A DNA stretch of 64,000 nucleotides from an uncultured Lactococcus sp. Lineage in GTDB: Bacteria > Bacillota > Bacilli > Lactobacillales > Streptococcaceae. The stretch covers positions 1 through 64,000 of the forward strand of contig NZ_CAKPUG010000003.1 in assembly GCF_934191625.1 (NCBI RefSeq), written 5' to 3'. The translations under genes were made by a program, and so were the position numbers. Positions 1 through 8,953 of the stretch are shown one piece after another; positions within the stretch are counted from its first letter, which is position 1; each line of letters starts with the position of its first letter. The notes under the pieces are model-generated. The model was given only the letters and a program-made list of their open reading frames with translations, was not told the origin of the DNA and did no database searches.

Positions 1-143
1 TCATGCAGGATTTTGAAATCCTTGGATAGATTATCATGCTCAAGCGAAATGAAAGTGATACGGTTCTGATGCACACGGCAGAGAAAAGTGAAGGGGTAGA
101 AAAGCGCTAAAAGAAAACTTAACACAATGGATTTAATTTTCAT
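1..143 (-). CDS. CDP-glycerol glycerophosphotransferase-like protein, N-terminal part (runs off window)
   Basis: An open frame starts with ATG at 143 and stays open to the window edge (47 codons). It begins MKIKSIVLSFLLALFYPF, a hydrophobic start, followed by a segment like the N-terminal region (RITFISLEHDNL) of wall-teichoic-acid glycerophosphotransferases such as its upstream neighbour. The ATG overlaps the last 11 bases of the neighbour's gene, and GAGG lies six bases before it, so the two are translationally coupled. It continues the polymer-synthesis cluster leftwards. Only the N-terminus is visible, so the family call rests on context and weak similarity. Confidence 0.6.
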   Translation of the reverse strand, partial: MKIKSIVLSFLLALFYPFTFLCRVHQNRITFISLEHDNLSKDFKILH

Positions 144-1332
144 TAAAAACCTCACTTACAATTTTTTCACAAGCACTGCCATCATTCCACGGATTAAATC
201 TCTCGTTAAAAGCACGCAGTCTTTGGTAGTCAAAACCGTTATCTTTAATCATTTTCAAAAGTTCTTCTTCTGACTCTACTACAGCATTAGGTAAATCATC
301 AGGAACTTCAAGATAAAAACCTCGTAATTCTTTAGCATAATGGGCTAGATCGTACATATAAAAATAAATAGGTCTTCCCAGTTGTGCATAGTCAAAGAAG
401 ACACTAGAATAGTCAGTAATTAGAGCATCGCTCACCAAGTAAGCATCATTAATGTCCTGATTTACATCCATTAAAAACACAAAATCGTTTAAATCTTGAG
501 GTATATGATAAGTGCTACAAATCAAGTAATGTGGTTTAAATAAAACAATATACTCTTCTCCCAACTCTCTTTTCCAACTGTAGAAGTCAACCTTTAATTC
601 AAAAGTATAGCCCGCATTGCTATAAGAATTATCTCGCCATGTTGGAGCATAAAGAATTATTTTTTTATTTGTAGGCAAATGATACTTCTTCTTTAATTCC
701 GCAATCCTAACAGGATCTGGCTGCACCAAACAATCAACCCGTGGATAGCCGACATTGAGCATTTTCTGCTGCGGAAAAGCAAAGGCTGTTTCAAATACCT
801 GGGCGGAAAAAGGACTAGAGGCAATAAGATAATCCCAATGCCTACTGTCCTTATCATAGGATTTCACCATCTGTTTGTAGCTTTGTTTACTACGATAATA
901 AGTTGAACCATTATCAATGATATCATGGCCTAACCGCTTTAAAGGAACACCATGCCAAGTTTGTAAGTAAACTTGATCTGTCTTCTTATAATAATAAGGA
1001 GCCATTTTGGAATTAAAGACCCAATATTTTGCTTTAGAAAGATAGTAATAATATTGGAGTGAGTTAAATTTTACCGTTTTAGCACCTGTTAGGGCTTGCT
1101 TTTTTTTGAAAGCCCATATTAGCTGATAATCTAAAAATTCCTCTGAATTTTTAATATATTCAAAAAGGTATCGAGGATTACCAGAGTAGGATTTACCTTT
1201 AAACGAGGAAAATAAAATAACCTTTGAATCCGTTTTTAGCGATTTCCCCAAAATATACAGAAAAGGATACATCATTATTCTAATAATTAATAATCTAACT
1301 CTGGATAATAAAATCAATGTCACACCCTTCAT
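133..1332 (-). CDS. CDP-glycerol:poly(glycerophosphate) glycerophosphotransferase family (TagB/TagF-like)
   Basis: This 399-residue protein shows the Glyphos_transf signatures: TWHGVPLKRLG near residues 125-135, YAPTWRD near 228-234, FKPH near 265-268 and TDYSS near 306-310, followed by a conserved GRPIYFYMYD stretch. The family transfers glycerol-3-phosphate (or ribitol phosphate) from CDP-polyol onto a lipid-linked wall polymer at the inner membrane face. The N-terminus is basic and hydrophobic, which fits peripheral membrane binding. At about 400 residues it is the size of a TagB primase rather than a TagF polymerase, but the exact acceptor cannot be read from sequence. It lies 7 bp after the preceding small gene, in the same operon. 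Confidence 0.85.
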   Translation of the reverse strand: MKGVTLILLSRVRLLIIRIMMYPFLYILGKSLKTDSKVILFSSFKGKSYSGNPRYLFEYIKNSEEFLDYQLIWAFKKKQALTGAKTVKFNSLQYYYYLSKAKYWVFNSKMAPYYYKKTDQVYLQTWHGVPLKRLGHDIIDNGSTYYRSKQSYKQMVKSYDKDSRHWDYLIASSPFSAQVFETAFAFPQQKMLNVGYPRVDCLVQPDPVRIAELKKKYHLPTNKKIILYAPTWRDNSYSNAGYTFELKVDFYSWKRELGEEYIVLFKPHYLICSTYHIPQDLNDFVFLMDVNQDINDAYLVSDALITDYSSVFFDYAQLGRPIYFYMYDLAHYAKELRGFYLEVPDDLPNAVVESEEELLKMIKDNGFDYQRLRAFNERFNPWNDGSACEKIVSEVFNEN

Positions 1333-1339
1333 TCTTTCT

Positions 1340-1771
1340 TTAAAACAGCTTTGTACCTACTATTTTAGTTAACTGATTCATAGATAAATTGGTAGAAAAA
1401 TCTTCTGAAATTTCATCAATTACTTTTTGAAAAGTATCTGCACTTTTTGCCTTCCTTACAGCTTTTAATAGAGAGTTGATATCACTCTGGTCAGTTTTTC
1501 CTAAAATCATTAAGCTTTTAGTTATAGACTCTTCACTTAAAGTTATTAAACCGCATACCTCAGGTAATTTTTCTACTTTAGAAAATTTTTTACCTTGAAA
1601 AATATATACACTTCTATCAATTTTCAAATATAAGTCAGTTGACTTTCGTCCATTAGGATAATTATTTTGGTGAGTCTTAACTAAATAATCAATTTGTTTT
1701 AATAATTTAATTAGTTTAATCGGATTAATAACCAGCCCTAATTTTGAAAGTATCTTTTTTATATCGTTCAT
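1340..1771 (-). CDS. Uncharacterised protein in wall-polymer cluster
   Basis: I do not recognise this 143-residue protein. It is basic and lysine-rich at the N-terminus, has no signal peptide or clear membrane helix, and ends in a helical region (LLKAVRKAKSADTFQKVIDEI). Its ATG overlaps the stop of tagD by four bases (ATGA), so it is co-translated with tagD and should act in the same process. The central part (DLYLKIDRSVYIFQGKKFSKVEKLPE) looks like a small beta-rich domain. No function is assigned. Confidence 0.7.
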   Translation of the reverse strand: MNDIKKILSKLGLVINPIKLIKLLKQIDYLVKTHQNNYPNGRKSTDLYLKIDRSVYIFQGKKFSKVEKLPEVCGLITLSEESITKSLMILGKTDQSDINSLLKAVRKAKSADTFQKVIDEISEDFSTNLSMNQLTKIVGTKLF

Positions 1772-2202
1772 TTCTTGTTACTGTCCGTATTTGAAAGATA
1801 AATTTTCCCTAAGTCTTGTTTAATACTTGAAGAGGAAGTTTTGCCACGTGGAAAGTACATGATTTTCAGCTCAGGAAACTGTTCTTTCAAGAAGTCAAAC
1901 TTCCCTTGCCAATCATCGCCCATAGCAAAAATATCCACCTCAAACATGTCAATATAGAGAACCTTGTCCTCCCAAGACTGTTCCGGAACCACAAGATCCA
2001 CATAGCGGATAGACTCCAAAATATACTTGCGTGTCGCATATTCCTGATAAGCTTTCTTCCCTTTTTGGGCATTAAATTCGTCTGTCGAAAGCATAACGAT
2101 CAGCTTATCGCCCAGATTCTTTGCATTGCGCAACATGTCCACATGACTTTCGTGGAGGATGTCGAAGGTACCTGCGACGAGAACACGTTTTTCTTTGTTC
2201 AT
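1768..2202 (-). CDS. tagD: Glycerol-3-phosphate cytidylyltransferase-like (TagD)
   Basis: This is a small nucleotidyltransferase (144 residues, family usual about 130) that would make CDP-glycerol from glycerol-3-phosphate and CTP for the neighbouring transferases. The start VLVAGTFDILHESH matches the GTFDxLHxGH signature except that the Gly of HxGH is Ser. The downstream ESIRYVD, MGDDWQGKFDFL and PRGKTSSSSIK segments correspond to the RYVD, GDDW-G-FD and RTxGxSTT motifs. The enzyme is divergent from classic TagD, so another alcohol-phosphate substrate is possible. It overlaps the next gene by 4 bp. Confidence 0.8.
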   Translation of the reverse strand: MNKEKRVLVAGTFDILHESHVDMLRNAKNLGDKLIVMLSTDEFNAQKGKKAYQEYATRKYILESIRYVDLVVPEQSWEDKVLYIDMFEVDIFAMGDDWQGKFDFLKEQFPELKIMYFPRGKTSSSSIKQDLGKIYLSNTDSNKK

Positions 2203-2217
2203 TTCTTTACCATTCCC

Positions 2218-3828
2218 TCATTTTGTTTTCCGGTTCAATAAATTTTTTAAAAGAGGTGTAAATTGATGTTCCTCTTCCCAACTTAAAACTGCCTCATCAA
2301 TTCTTTTTGAGTTTTCAGTATCATAAAAAGCAAAGTATTTCTCACGGTAACTCGACAATTCTGGTTTTTCATTCTCCACAATAAAAGCTTCTATTTTTCG
2401 TAATAAACTTCCTGCATCATGTACAACTATTTTTGAAAAATCTTTCTCCATATTCAGATAGCTTCCTTGAAGCTTTAAATACTCCTCTTGATCAAATTGG
2501 AACAAAAGTGTAGGAATATTATAATAAAGTGAGTCCCACATAATACTACTATAATCTGTAATAACTAACTGACTTGCCCGTAATTCCTCATCTAGCGGAT
2601 GTTCATTTTGGTATAAAACCATTATATGTTCCATATTTGTCATAAAATATTTTTCAAACTGTATAAATTTAGGATGCATCATAAAATGCAAAGAATAGCC
2701 ATATTTACATAAAATATTTTCTAAGAACTCAGAATGAATTAAATTATAGTACTCTTTATAAAATTTACTTTGTAAAAATTCTTCATGTGACAAAAACTCT
2801 AATTGTGTACGCCACGTAGGCATAATAAATATTGTTCTTTGCTTCTTTATTTGCTTTCTGTTATCCCAACGCGCTAAGCCTGTAACTACAACTTGTTTTT
2901 TGTCGTAACCCAAATACTCTAAAACTATATTCTTTTCAACGAATGAACTGGTAATAAATAAATCTGCATGATTGAGTTTGTTATTGGCGAAGAAAGTTCT
3001 ATCCACTTTCTTTAGTCCTAATATTCCATGTTGTAAAAACACAAAAGGCTTTTTATTCAAGAAAAAACGTGTAATACTTTGATTGTGTCTCCATGCATAA
3101 GCATGTCCTTTAGACTCTGAAGCAATAAAATATTTTGAAACAATAATCAAAAGAATGTGTTTAACACTCATAAAATAAACTATATTATTTGTATATAGAG
3201 AAAGCTTAGCTATGTCGGGAGAATCTTTTTTTATAATATAGAAAAGCTTACTATTCCCCTTATTTTGCACATAAGAAAAATAATAAAAAGAGTTATCACG
3301 CGCATAATTAGAAAATTTTTCATATATAAGCTTTGAATCCTTATAATACCAATAGGTAAAAGGAATAAGGAGTAAAGCTAACACTTCTTTAAGCTTATAC
3401 TTAATGGAATCATATTCATCAGCCTCTCTAATTTGTAAAGCTAAATATCCTCCAACTGCAAAATATGCTGTGACTATATACTTAGTGTTATTACGTGTCA
3501 CATACTGAAATTTCAAATGTAACCAATTAATAGCTTGACGTTGTAACCTTGAGTTATTCCGAATCTTTTGATATTGTCGCTGTCCATTTTCATTTTGATA
3601 TTCTAAGTAAAGATCATAATAGAGACTAAATGAAGACACTGCTTTAAACGGTAACAGAAAAACTATTTCTGTATTGGTTAAAGAATTTGCTGTCACAGTA
3701 AACGAATATTGTTCATCTTTTCGAGACTTAACATACAACAAAGTTTTTCTTATTTCTTTTGGTACTTTAAGCTTGATTTCAACTTGTTTTTTTAAAACTT
3801 TAATAGTTTTTACTGTTATTTTAGTCAT
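2218..3828 (-). CDS. CDP-polyol phosphotransferase family protein (TagF-like), 536 residues
   Basis: The C-terminal half carries the Glyphos_transf motifs: FLQHGILGLKK near 264-274, MPTWRTQ near 336-342, MMHPKF near 383-388 and ITDYSSIMWDS near 423-433, then a LLFQFDQEEY segment. The N-terminal 100 residues form a beta-rich region, and residues 140-165 and 218-235 are hydrophobic. The layout is like long polyol-phosphate polymerases with an N-terminal accessory domain. AGAGGAAC lies about 14 bases before the ATG, a loose Shine-Dalgarno. It is one of three complete paralogues here, so they probably act in sequence on one polymer or on branches of it. Confidence 0.8.
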   Translation of the reverse strand: MTKITVKTIKVLKKQVEIKLKVPKEIRKTLLYVKSRKDEQYSFTVTANSLTNTEIVFLLPFKAVSSFSLYYDLYLEYQNENGQRQYQKIRNNSRLQRQAINWLHLKFQYVTRNNTKYIVTAYFAVGGYLALQIREADEYDSIKYKLKEVLALLLIPFTYWYYKDSKLIYEKFSNYARDNSFYYFSYVQNKGNSKLFYIIKKDSPDIAKLSLYTNNIVYFMSVKHILLIIVSKYFIASESKGHAYAWRHNQSITRFFLNKKPFVFLQHGILGLKKVDRTFFANNKLNHADLFITSSFVEKNIVLEYLGYDKKQVVVTGLARWDNRKQIKKQRTIFIMPTWRTQLEFLSHEEFLQSKFYKEYYNLIHSEFLENILCKYGYSLHFMMHPKFIQFEKYFMTNMEHIMVLYQNEHPLDEELRASQLVITDYSSIMWDSLYYNIPTLLFQFDQEEYLKLQGSYLNMEKDFSKIVVHDAGSLLRKIEAFIVENEKPELSSYREKYFAFYDTENSKRIDEAVLSWEEEHQFTPLLKNLLNRKTK

Positions 3829-3867
3829 TAATGAATTTATATTAGTTCCTCTACTTTAAAACATTTA

Positions 3868-4965
3868 TTACAGCTTTTGATTTAAAATATCAGCAATATT
3901 TTTTGAGGCATTACCATCTCCGTAAGGATTACTTGCATGACTCATTTTCTCATACTCATTTCTATCCTCAAGTAAAGTTTTAAACTCCTTGTAAATAGTT
4001 TCTTCTTCAGTACCTACAAGTTTTAAAGTGCCCGCTTTAATCCCTTCTGGTCTCTCAGTAGTATCACGCATAACTAAAACAGGTTTCCCTAATGATGGTG
4101 CTTCTTCTTGAATTCCTCCACTGTCTGTCAAAATCATATAGCTTCTTGCAAGAAAGTTATGAAAATCAATAACTTCTAGTGGCTCAATCAAGCGAATACG
4201 ATCATTGTCACCTAAAATATTTTTGGCAGTTTCTCTAACTTTTGGATTAAGATGAATGGGATAAATTACTTTAACGTCATCATGCTCTTCCACAATCCTA
4301 TGAATAGCACGAAACATTTGTTCCATAGGTTTCCCTAAATTCTCTCTACGGTGAGCAGTAATCATTATAAGTCGACTAGTGCCTACCCACTCTAATTGTT
4401 GGTGCTTGTAATCTTTAGTGACAGTTGTAGCTAAAGCATCAATAGCTGTATTGCCTGTCACATAGATATCAGCAATATTTTTTCCTTCTTTTACTAAGTT
4501 TTGACGAGAAATTTCAGTTGGTGAAAAATGGAATTTAGCAGTTAGACCCACAGCTTGGCGATTAAATTCCTCTGGAAATGGAGAGTAAATATCATATGTT
4601 CTTAAACCAGCTTCAACATGTCCAACTGGGATCTGAAGATAAAAGCAAGCTAACGACGCAGCAAATGTACTTGTTGTATCTCCGTGTACCAATAAAACAT
4701 CTGGATTTTCCTTTTCTAAGATGGGTTTTATTTTCATTAAAATAGCTGAAGTTACATCAAATAAAGTCTGATTATTTTTCATAATTTCCAAATCGTAGTC
4801 TGGCTTTATATTAAAAACATGTAAAACTTGATCTAACATTTCTCTGTGCTGTCCTGTCACACAAACTTTGACATCAAAATTTGGACGACTTTTTAGCTCA
4901 TTAACCAAAGGACACATTTTTATTGCTTCTGGCCTAGTGCCAAATACTAGCATTATTTTTTTCAT
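3868..4965 (-). CDS. mnaA: UDP-N-acetylglucosamine 2-epimerase (non-hydrolysing)
   Basis: This enzyme interconverts UDP-GlcNAc and UDP-ManNAc, the donor for the linkage unit of wall teichoic acids. Clear family blocks are FGTRPEAIKMCPL, TGQHREMLDQV, GDTTSTFAASLA, GHVEAGLRT, TAHRRENLGKP and LTDSGGIQEEAPSLGKP. I place the start at the second ATG (4965), because the preceding bases ATGAGGAAAAAA contain GAGG at good spacing. The upstream ATG at 4977 would add MRKK. Its presence supports a TagA/TagB-type linkage pathway, although no TagA or TagO homologue is in the window. Confidence 0.93.
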   Translation of the reverse strand: MKKIMLVFGTRPEAIKMCPLVNELKSRPNFDVKVCVTGQHREMLDQVLHVFNIKPDYDLEIMKNNQTLFDVTSAILMKIKPILEKENPDVLLVHGDTTSTFAASLACFYLQIPVGHVEAGLRTYDIYSPFPEEFNRQAVGLTAKFHFSPTEISRQNLVKEGKNIADIYVTGNTAIDALATTVTKDYKHQQLEWVGTSRLIMITAHRRENLGKPMEQMFRAIHRIVEEHDDVKVIYPIHLNPKVRETAKNILGDNDRIRLIEPLEVIDFHNFLARSYMILTDSGGIQEEAPSLGKPVLVMRDTTERPEGIKAGTLKLVGTEEETIYKEFKTLLEDRNEYEKMSHASNPYGDGNASKNIADILNQKL

Positions 4966-4990
4966 TTTTTTCCTCATTCATTATTGTTTT

Positions 4991-5788
4991 CTACTTACCT
5001 AAATATAAAAATGTCTTAGACTCTAACTGAAAAAGATTTTTATCTTTTGTTCGTTTATTATAGAGAATACTTTTTAATAAGTTTTCAATGAATTCTACAT
5101 TATCCATCACCATTGGTGAGTGTTTTTTCTTTTCAACATTTATTATTAGAGTAGATGAAACATTACCATTAGCTATCTTCTCTGAAAATTGTTTTGTTTC
5201 TTTAAATTGCTCATCTGACACTCCGGTATAAAAGAAAATTGTTTTTCTACGTGTTATATTTAGAGGGTTTATAAAGTTATTGATATCATTCATAGTACTA
5301 TCATTTATATTGTCTTGATTTTCTGCATAAATAAGTGGTTTAATCATTGAAAGATGTTTATCAATATATTCTGTAATATTTATTTGTGGGACCAAGCTAA
5401 AAATTTTACCTACATAGGGGCTTAATAGTCCATGAATTAAGGCGCCTGTTCCTCCTTTACTACTCCCAAAAGTTATCACCATCTGATATTTTTTCTTACT
5501 TACAACACTTTTGATTTCTTCTTGTACATCGTTTATAATATTTTTTCCAAAATCACTAATGTACCAACCGTATATGCCAGAATAGTGGTCTTCAATATAA
5601 TAGAAATCTGCTTCTTCTATTTTTTTAGTCCAATTAAACCAATTATATTTTTCATGATAGTGTCCAATTTCGTCATCTGTTATCTCTTGATTTAAATAAG
5701 ATGTTATAGCTTCTTGTGGCACTCTCCCAGCAGATTGAAACACTATTATTAATTTATCTGAGCCATTATCTATATATTTACCAGACAT
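4991..5788 (-). CDS. Alpha/beta-hydrolase-like protein of wall-polymer cluster (XcbB/CpsF- or Asp2-like)
   Basis: This 265-residue protein has an apparent serine-hydrolase core. A nucleophile elbow GSSKGG sits at 108-113 (Ser110) after the strand YQMVITF, a possible acid is Asp192 in TGVSDEQF, and a possible His223 lies in KKKHSPMV, which is the classic Ser-Asp-His order. There is no signal peptide, so it should act in the cytoplasm. The GSSKGG-type elbow and the polysaccharide context recall the XcbB/CpsF capsule proteins and the Asp2 acyltransferase of accessory secretion. An acetyl transfer or esterase role on the polymer is inference. The gene is strikingly A+T-rich, like its downstream neighbour. 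Confidence 0.6.
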   Translation of the reverse strand: MSGKYIDNGSDKLIIVFQSAGRVPQEAITSYLNQEITDDEIGHYHEKYNWFNWTKKIEEADFYYIEDHYSGIYGWYISDFGKNIINDVQEEIKSVVSKKKYQMVITFGSSKGGTGALIHGLLSPYVGKIFSLVPQINITEYIDKHLSMIKPLIYAENQDNINDSTMNDINNFINPLNITRRKTIFFYTGVSDEQFKETKQFSEKIANGNVSSTLIINVEKKKHSPMVMDNVEFIENLLKSILYNKRTKDKNLFQLESKTFLYLGK

Positions 5789-5805
5789 AATTTTCCTCCC
5801 AAATT

Positions 5806-8121
5806 TTAAATAATTTTTTCTGACCTTAAGTAATCTACAATTCGATCAGTATTCTTATTATCTGAAAAATTATTTATTTTTTTATATTTATCTTTGAAAA
5901 CTTCTTCCAGTTGAAACCCTCTTCTCTCCGCATTAAGTACTGTTTCAATAAGTTCTTGTTCATTGTAAGCAACTGGTCCTGGAGCAGTCTTCTCATTTAA
6001 GGAAGGCTGTGCCTGATATTTCTCTATCAGCATATCTTTTTCTTTCCACCAAAAAATAGGGTAAGCACCACGATTTATAGCATCATAAATTGCACTAGAA
6101 TAGTCAGATATAAATATTTTTGAAACCGTTAATGCTTCTGAAGGATTGGTACAAATATTTTCTCTATAATTTGGAAAATGATCCACGATATAATCAGCAA
6201 ATTTATTATGTGGTACAATCAATAATTTTTCTAATAAGTTATTTTCTTCAAACGCTCTAATAACTGAGATAATATCCTGATAATAACTTGTTTCTTCTAA
6301 CCGATTTTCATAAACTAAATGTTCTTCCCAGTATCTATATGTTGGCATGTATGAGTAAAACTTTAGGTCATTAATTACTGGATGATCAAAAGTCGCCAAT
6401 CCACTTAGCAATAGGTCATCTGGCTGATACCCTACTTTATAAAATTCTTTGGCCTCTAATTTCGAACTAATAACTACTTTTTTTAAATTTATTTTTATAT
6501 TTTTTTTATGAAATCCAGCAGCCATTGGATTTTCTATTGGTTTAGCAAACATAATCCCGTGTTGTAAAAATATTAATGGCGTTTTTGTGATTTTATTTCT
6601 TAACTTATTAATAAAGATTCTATCGTTGATAACATGATTTGAAAATTCTGTACTAATAAAATTGTCAGCTTTATATATTAAGTTATAGTGCTTTAAAGAG
6701 TATTTTTTTACTAATTTATTTCCATATTTTTCTTTAAGCTTTGAAAAATCACTACTCCTTTTATCTAATATAAAGTAATTTTTTGAAAGCGTGTTCTCTG
6801 ATAAAACTTTATCAAAAACTTTAATTGCAGATTCGTCTGCTTTTCTAGAGAATTTTTCAAAATATAAATTTACTGGAGCTCTATTATCTTTTTTTCTTAT
6901 AATACTTGCTATATTTTGTTTCAATATATTTGAAAGTGAATATTCTTCTGAAAAAGGTAATATTGTACAACTTGTTCCTTCACCAACATTTCCCCTGAAT
7001 ATCACGATATTATTATTAATTTTTTTTCGTGCAAAAACTTCAAAATCCTCTTTTAAATTATTCTTCATATAAAGAGGGTATAGTTTTTCTACTTCATTTC
7101 CTAGATAAAGTCCTCTATGTATTTCATTCGTATGTGTGAGAAGTTCTATTGGTATTTTGGCAAAAGCAAGACTTTTTCCTCTACCAGAAGTTAACCTTCG
7201 AAAACTGGAAATTGGTTTATCACTACCTTTAATATAAATATGGTCATATTTCCCTGTAGATTTCCGATAGGTATTACTGTATTTCCCGTATATAATAACC
7301 GAATCTTTGACAAAAGATATCTTAAGATCTGTTTTTATACCATATGCCTTTTTAGGGTTACAAGTTAAATAGTTTTTTCCTTTATATGAATATATATAGA
7401 AGCATTTTTTGTTGATTTTTAATTTAAGAACTATTCCAATTGGAAGCTTTACTTTGGAGCCTCTTATATTTATCCCATGCTCTTTTTCAACTTTTCTAAA
7501 ATCAAAATTATAATTTTCGTTCTTATATTTAAATTCAATATTTGATCTATTATTAATAACTATCTTTTGAAACCTTGTATCTATCTCTTCAACAAATATT
7601 TTTGAGATTGATAGCTTCTCTTTATTAGGATAGTAAGTAATAAAAACAGCTCTATTATTATATTTTATAGAACCAAGGATTTTTTTATCTTTTATTGGAA
7701 GCTTCATTGCATACCATTCATTTTGCTGCTTCCTCGAAAGTAGGCCATTCACTCGCTTTCCTAATAAACGCTTTTTCCCTTCATTAATATAAAGCGACAT
7801 TGAAGCAATCCCTGTTTTATTTATTGTAAGATGTTTATCATAAACTTCAATACGTTCATCAAAAAAATGATTTTTATCTCTAATCTTTTGTTGCACAGAT
7901 ACTAATTGGTTATGTTGTTCAATAATATAAAAAAAATGAGTAGAGCAAAAGGAAACTTGTGCTATTAATTTTTCATTTTTATAAAGTGGTCCCTCTCTAA
8001 AAGGAGCCTCTCTAAATTTAAAATAGCTTAAGTTACCCTCACTACTAATAATTGATATCCCTTCACCTTCTATCTGGTAATCATAACCTAATTTACTATT
8101 AATAAATAATACTTCCACCAT
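5806..8121 (-). CDS. Large CDP-polyol phosphotransferase family protein (TagF/TarL-like), 771 residues
   Basis: The last 260 residues hold the Glyphos_transf motifs: FLQHGIMFAKPIENP near 518, MPTYRYW near 592-598, PHNKF near 637-641 and ISDYSSAIYD near 671-680. Two usual residues differ from its paralogue: Tyr replaces Trp in PTWR, and Asn replaces Pro in HPK. The first 400 residues are beta-rich and lack other motifs I recognise, as in long teichoic-acid polymerases with extra N-terminal domains. The gene is very A+T-rich compared with the region after 8144, which suggests that this part of the cluster was exchanged horizontally. Confidence 0.75.
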   Translation of the reverse strand: MVEVLFINSKLGYDYQIEGEGISIISSEGNLSYFKFREAPFREGPLYKNEKLIAQVSFCSTHFFYIIEQHNQLVSVQQKIRDKNHFFDERIEVYDKHLTINKTGIASMSLYINEGKKRLLGKRVNGLLSRKQQNEWYAMKLPIKDKKILGSIKYNNRAVFITYYPNKEKLSISKIFVEEIDTRFQKIVINNRSNIEFKYKNENYNFDFRKVEKEHGINIRGSKVKLPIGIVLKLKINKKCFYIYSYKGKNYLTCNPKKAYGIKTDLKISFVKDSVIIYGKYSNTYRKSTGKYDHIYIKGSDKPISSFRRLTSGRGKSLAFAKIPIELLTHTNEIHRGLYLGNEVEKLYPLYMKNNLKEDFEVFARKKINNNIVIFRGNVGEGTSCTILPFSEEYSLSNILKQNIASIIRKKDNRAPVNLYFEKFSRKADESAIKVFDKVLSENTLSKNYFILDKRSSDFSKLKEKYGNKLVKKYSLKHYNLIYKADNFISTEFSNHVINDRIFINKLRNKITKTPLIFLQHGIMFAKPIENPMAAGFHKKNIKINLKKVVISSKLEAKEFYKVGYQPDDLLLSGLATFDHPVINDLKFYSYMPTYRYWEEHLVYENRLEETSYYQDIISVIRAFEENNLLEKLLIVPHNKFADYIVDHFPNYRENICTNPSEALTVSKIFISDYSSAIYDAINRGAYPIFWWKEKDMLIEKYQAQPSLNEKTAPGPVAYNEQELIETVLNAERRGFQLEEVFKDKYKKINNFSDNKNTDRIVDYLRSEKII

Positions 8122-8143
8122 TTACTCTTTTCTAATCTTTACT

Positions 8144-8953
8144 TTACAAATAATCTGAAATCCTATCGCGAATCTTCATGTGGGTATTAGCCCCTATAAT
8201 GAGTAAAATTATAAGCAGCAAAATAAAACTCACATTATACATTCCTTTTTCCCAAAACCATGCGCGATCAAAAGCTATATCTCTGAAGCCTTCTATTAGA
8301 TAATAAAAGGGGTTAATCAATTGTGATTGGAGGAAGATACCAGGTATAATTTTGAAATGATCCAATGAAAAAATGACACCTGACCCATACATTAAAAATC
8401 TAAAGATATAATTCAAAAAGAATTTAAAATCGGGAAAAACTACTTCGATCGACGAGCATAAGAGCGACATGGCTAATGAAAAGATGATCAGCATGGGAAA
8501 ATAATATAATAATTGCAGCCAATACATAGATGGATAATAGCCTGAAAACATTGCAATTATTAAACCCATTCCTACCATGATGTACAATTCAGTTAAAAAA
8601 CCAAACATTGAAGCTGTGGGCATAATACTCACAGGAAACTTCATTTTAGCTGTTGTTTTAAATTGAGTAGCAACACTTTTTGCCCCCGTGACAATAACAC
8701 GCTGCATAAAGGAATACACGCCCATGCCAATAAACATCCAAGAAAGTGGAGGAAGTCCATCTGGAGCGGACCGTTGCATCAGCACCCCAAATATAATATA
8801 GTTGATAGCAAGTTGTACCAAGGGATCCAAGATTTCCCATACACGTCCAAACTTATTTTGCATCGAAGTGCTCTTGGTACTGTATTTTGATAAATTAATA
8901 GCTATTGGTAAATATTTGCTCTGTTCTTTAAGATAAAGAATAGCATCTTTCAT
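8144..8953 (-). CDS. tagG: ABC-2 type polysaccharide/teichoic acid export permease TagG
   Basis: The 269-residue protein has about six membrane helices and the family's amphipathic N-terminal region with the QNKFGRVWEILDPL motif typical of O-antigen and teichoic-acid permeases. It flips the lipid-linked polymer across the membrane together with the adjacent ATPase. Its ATG overlaps the stop of tagH (TAATG), showing translational coupling. Length is as usual for TagG/RfbA-type permeases. Confidence 0.9.
   Translation of the reverse strand: MKDAILYLKEQSKYLPIAINLSKYSTKSTSMQNKFGRVWEILDPLVQLAINYIIFGVLMQRSAPDGLPPLSWMFIGMGVYSFMQRVIVTGAKSVATQFKTTAKMKFPVSIMPTASMFGFLTELYIMVGMGLIIAMFSGYYPSMYWLQLLYYFPMLIIFSLAMSLLCSSIEVVFPDFKFFLNYIFRFLMYGSGVIFSLDHFKIIPGIFLQSQLINPFYYLIEGFRDIAFDRAWFWEKGMYNVSFILLLIILLIIGANTHMKIRDRISDYL

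Noticed and set aside
1906..2241. Long open frames on the strand opposite real genes (for example here and at 29061-29661, 31122-31508, 49727-50346, 51265-51651)
   Set aside because: Each lies inside a well-supported gene on the other strand, has no ribosome-binding site and shows no protein family features.
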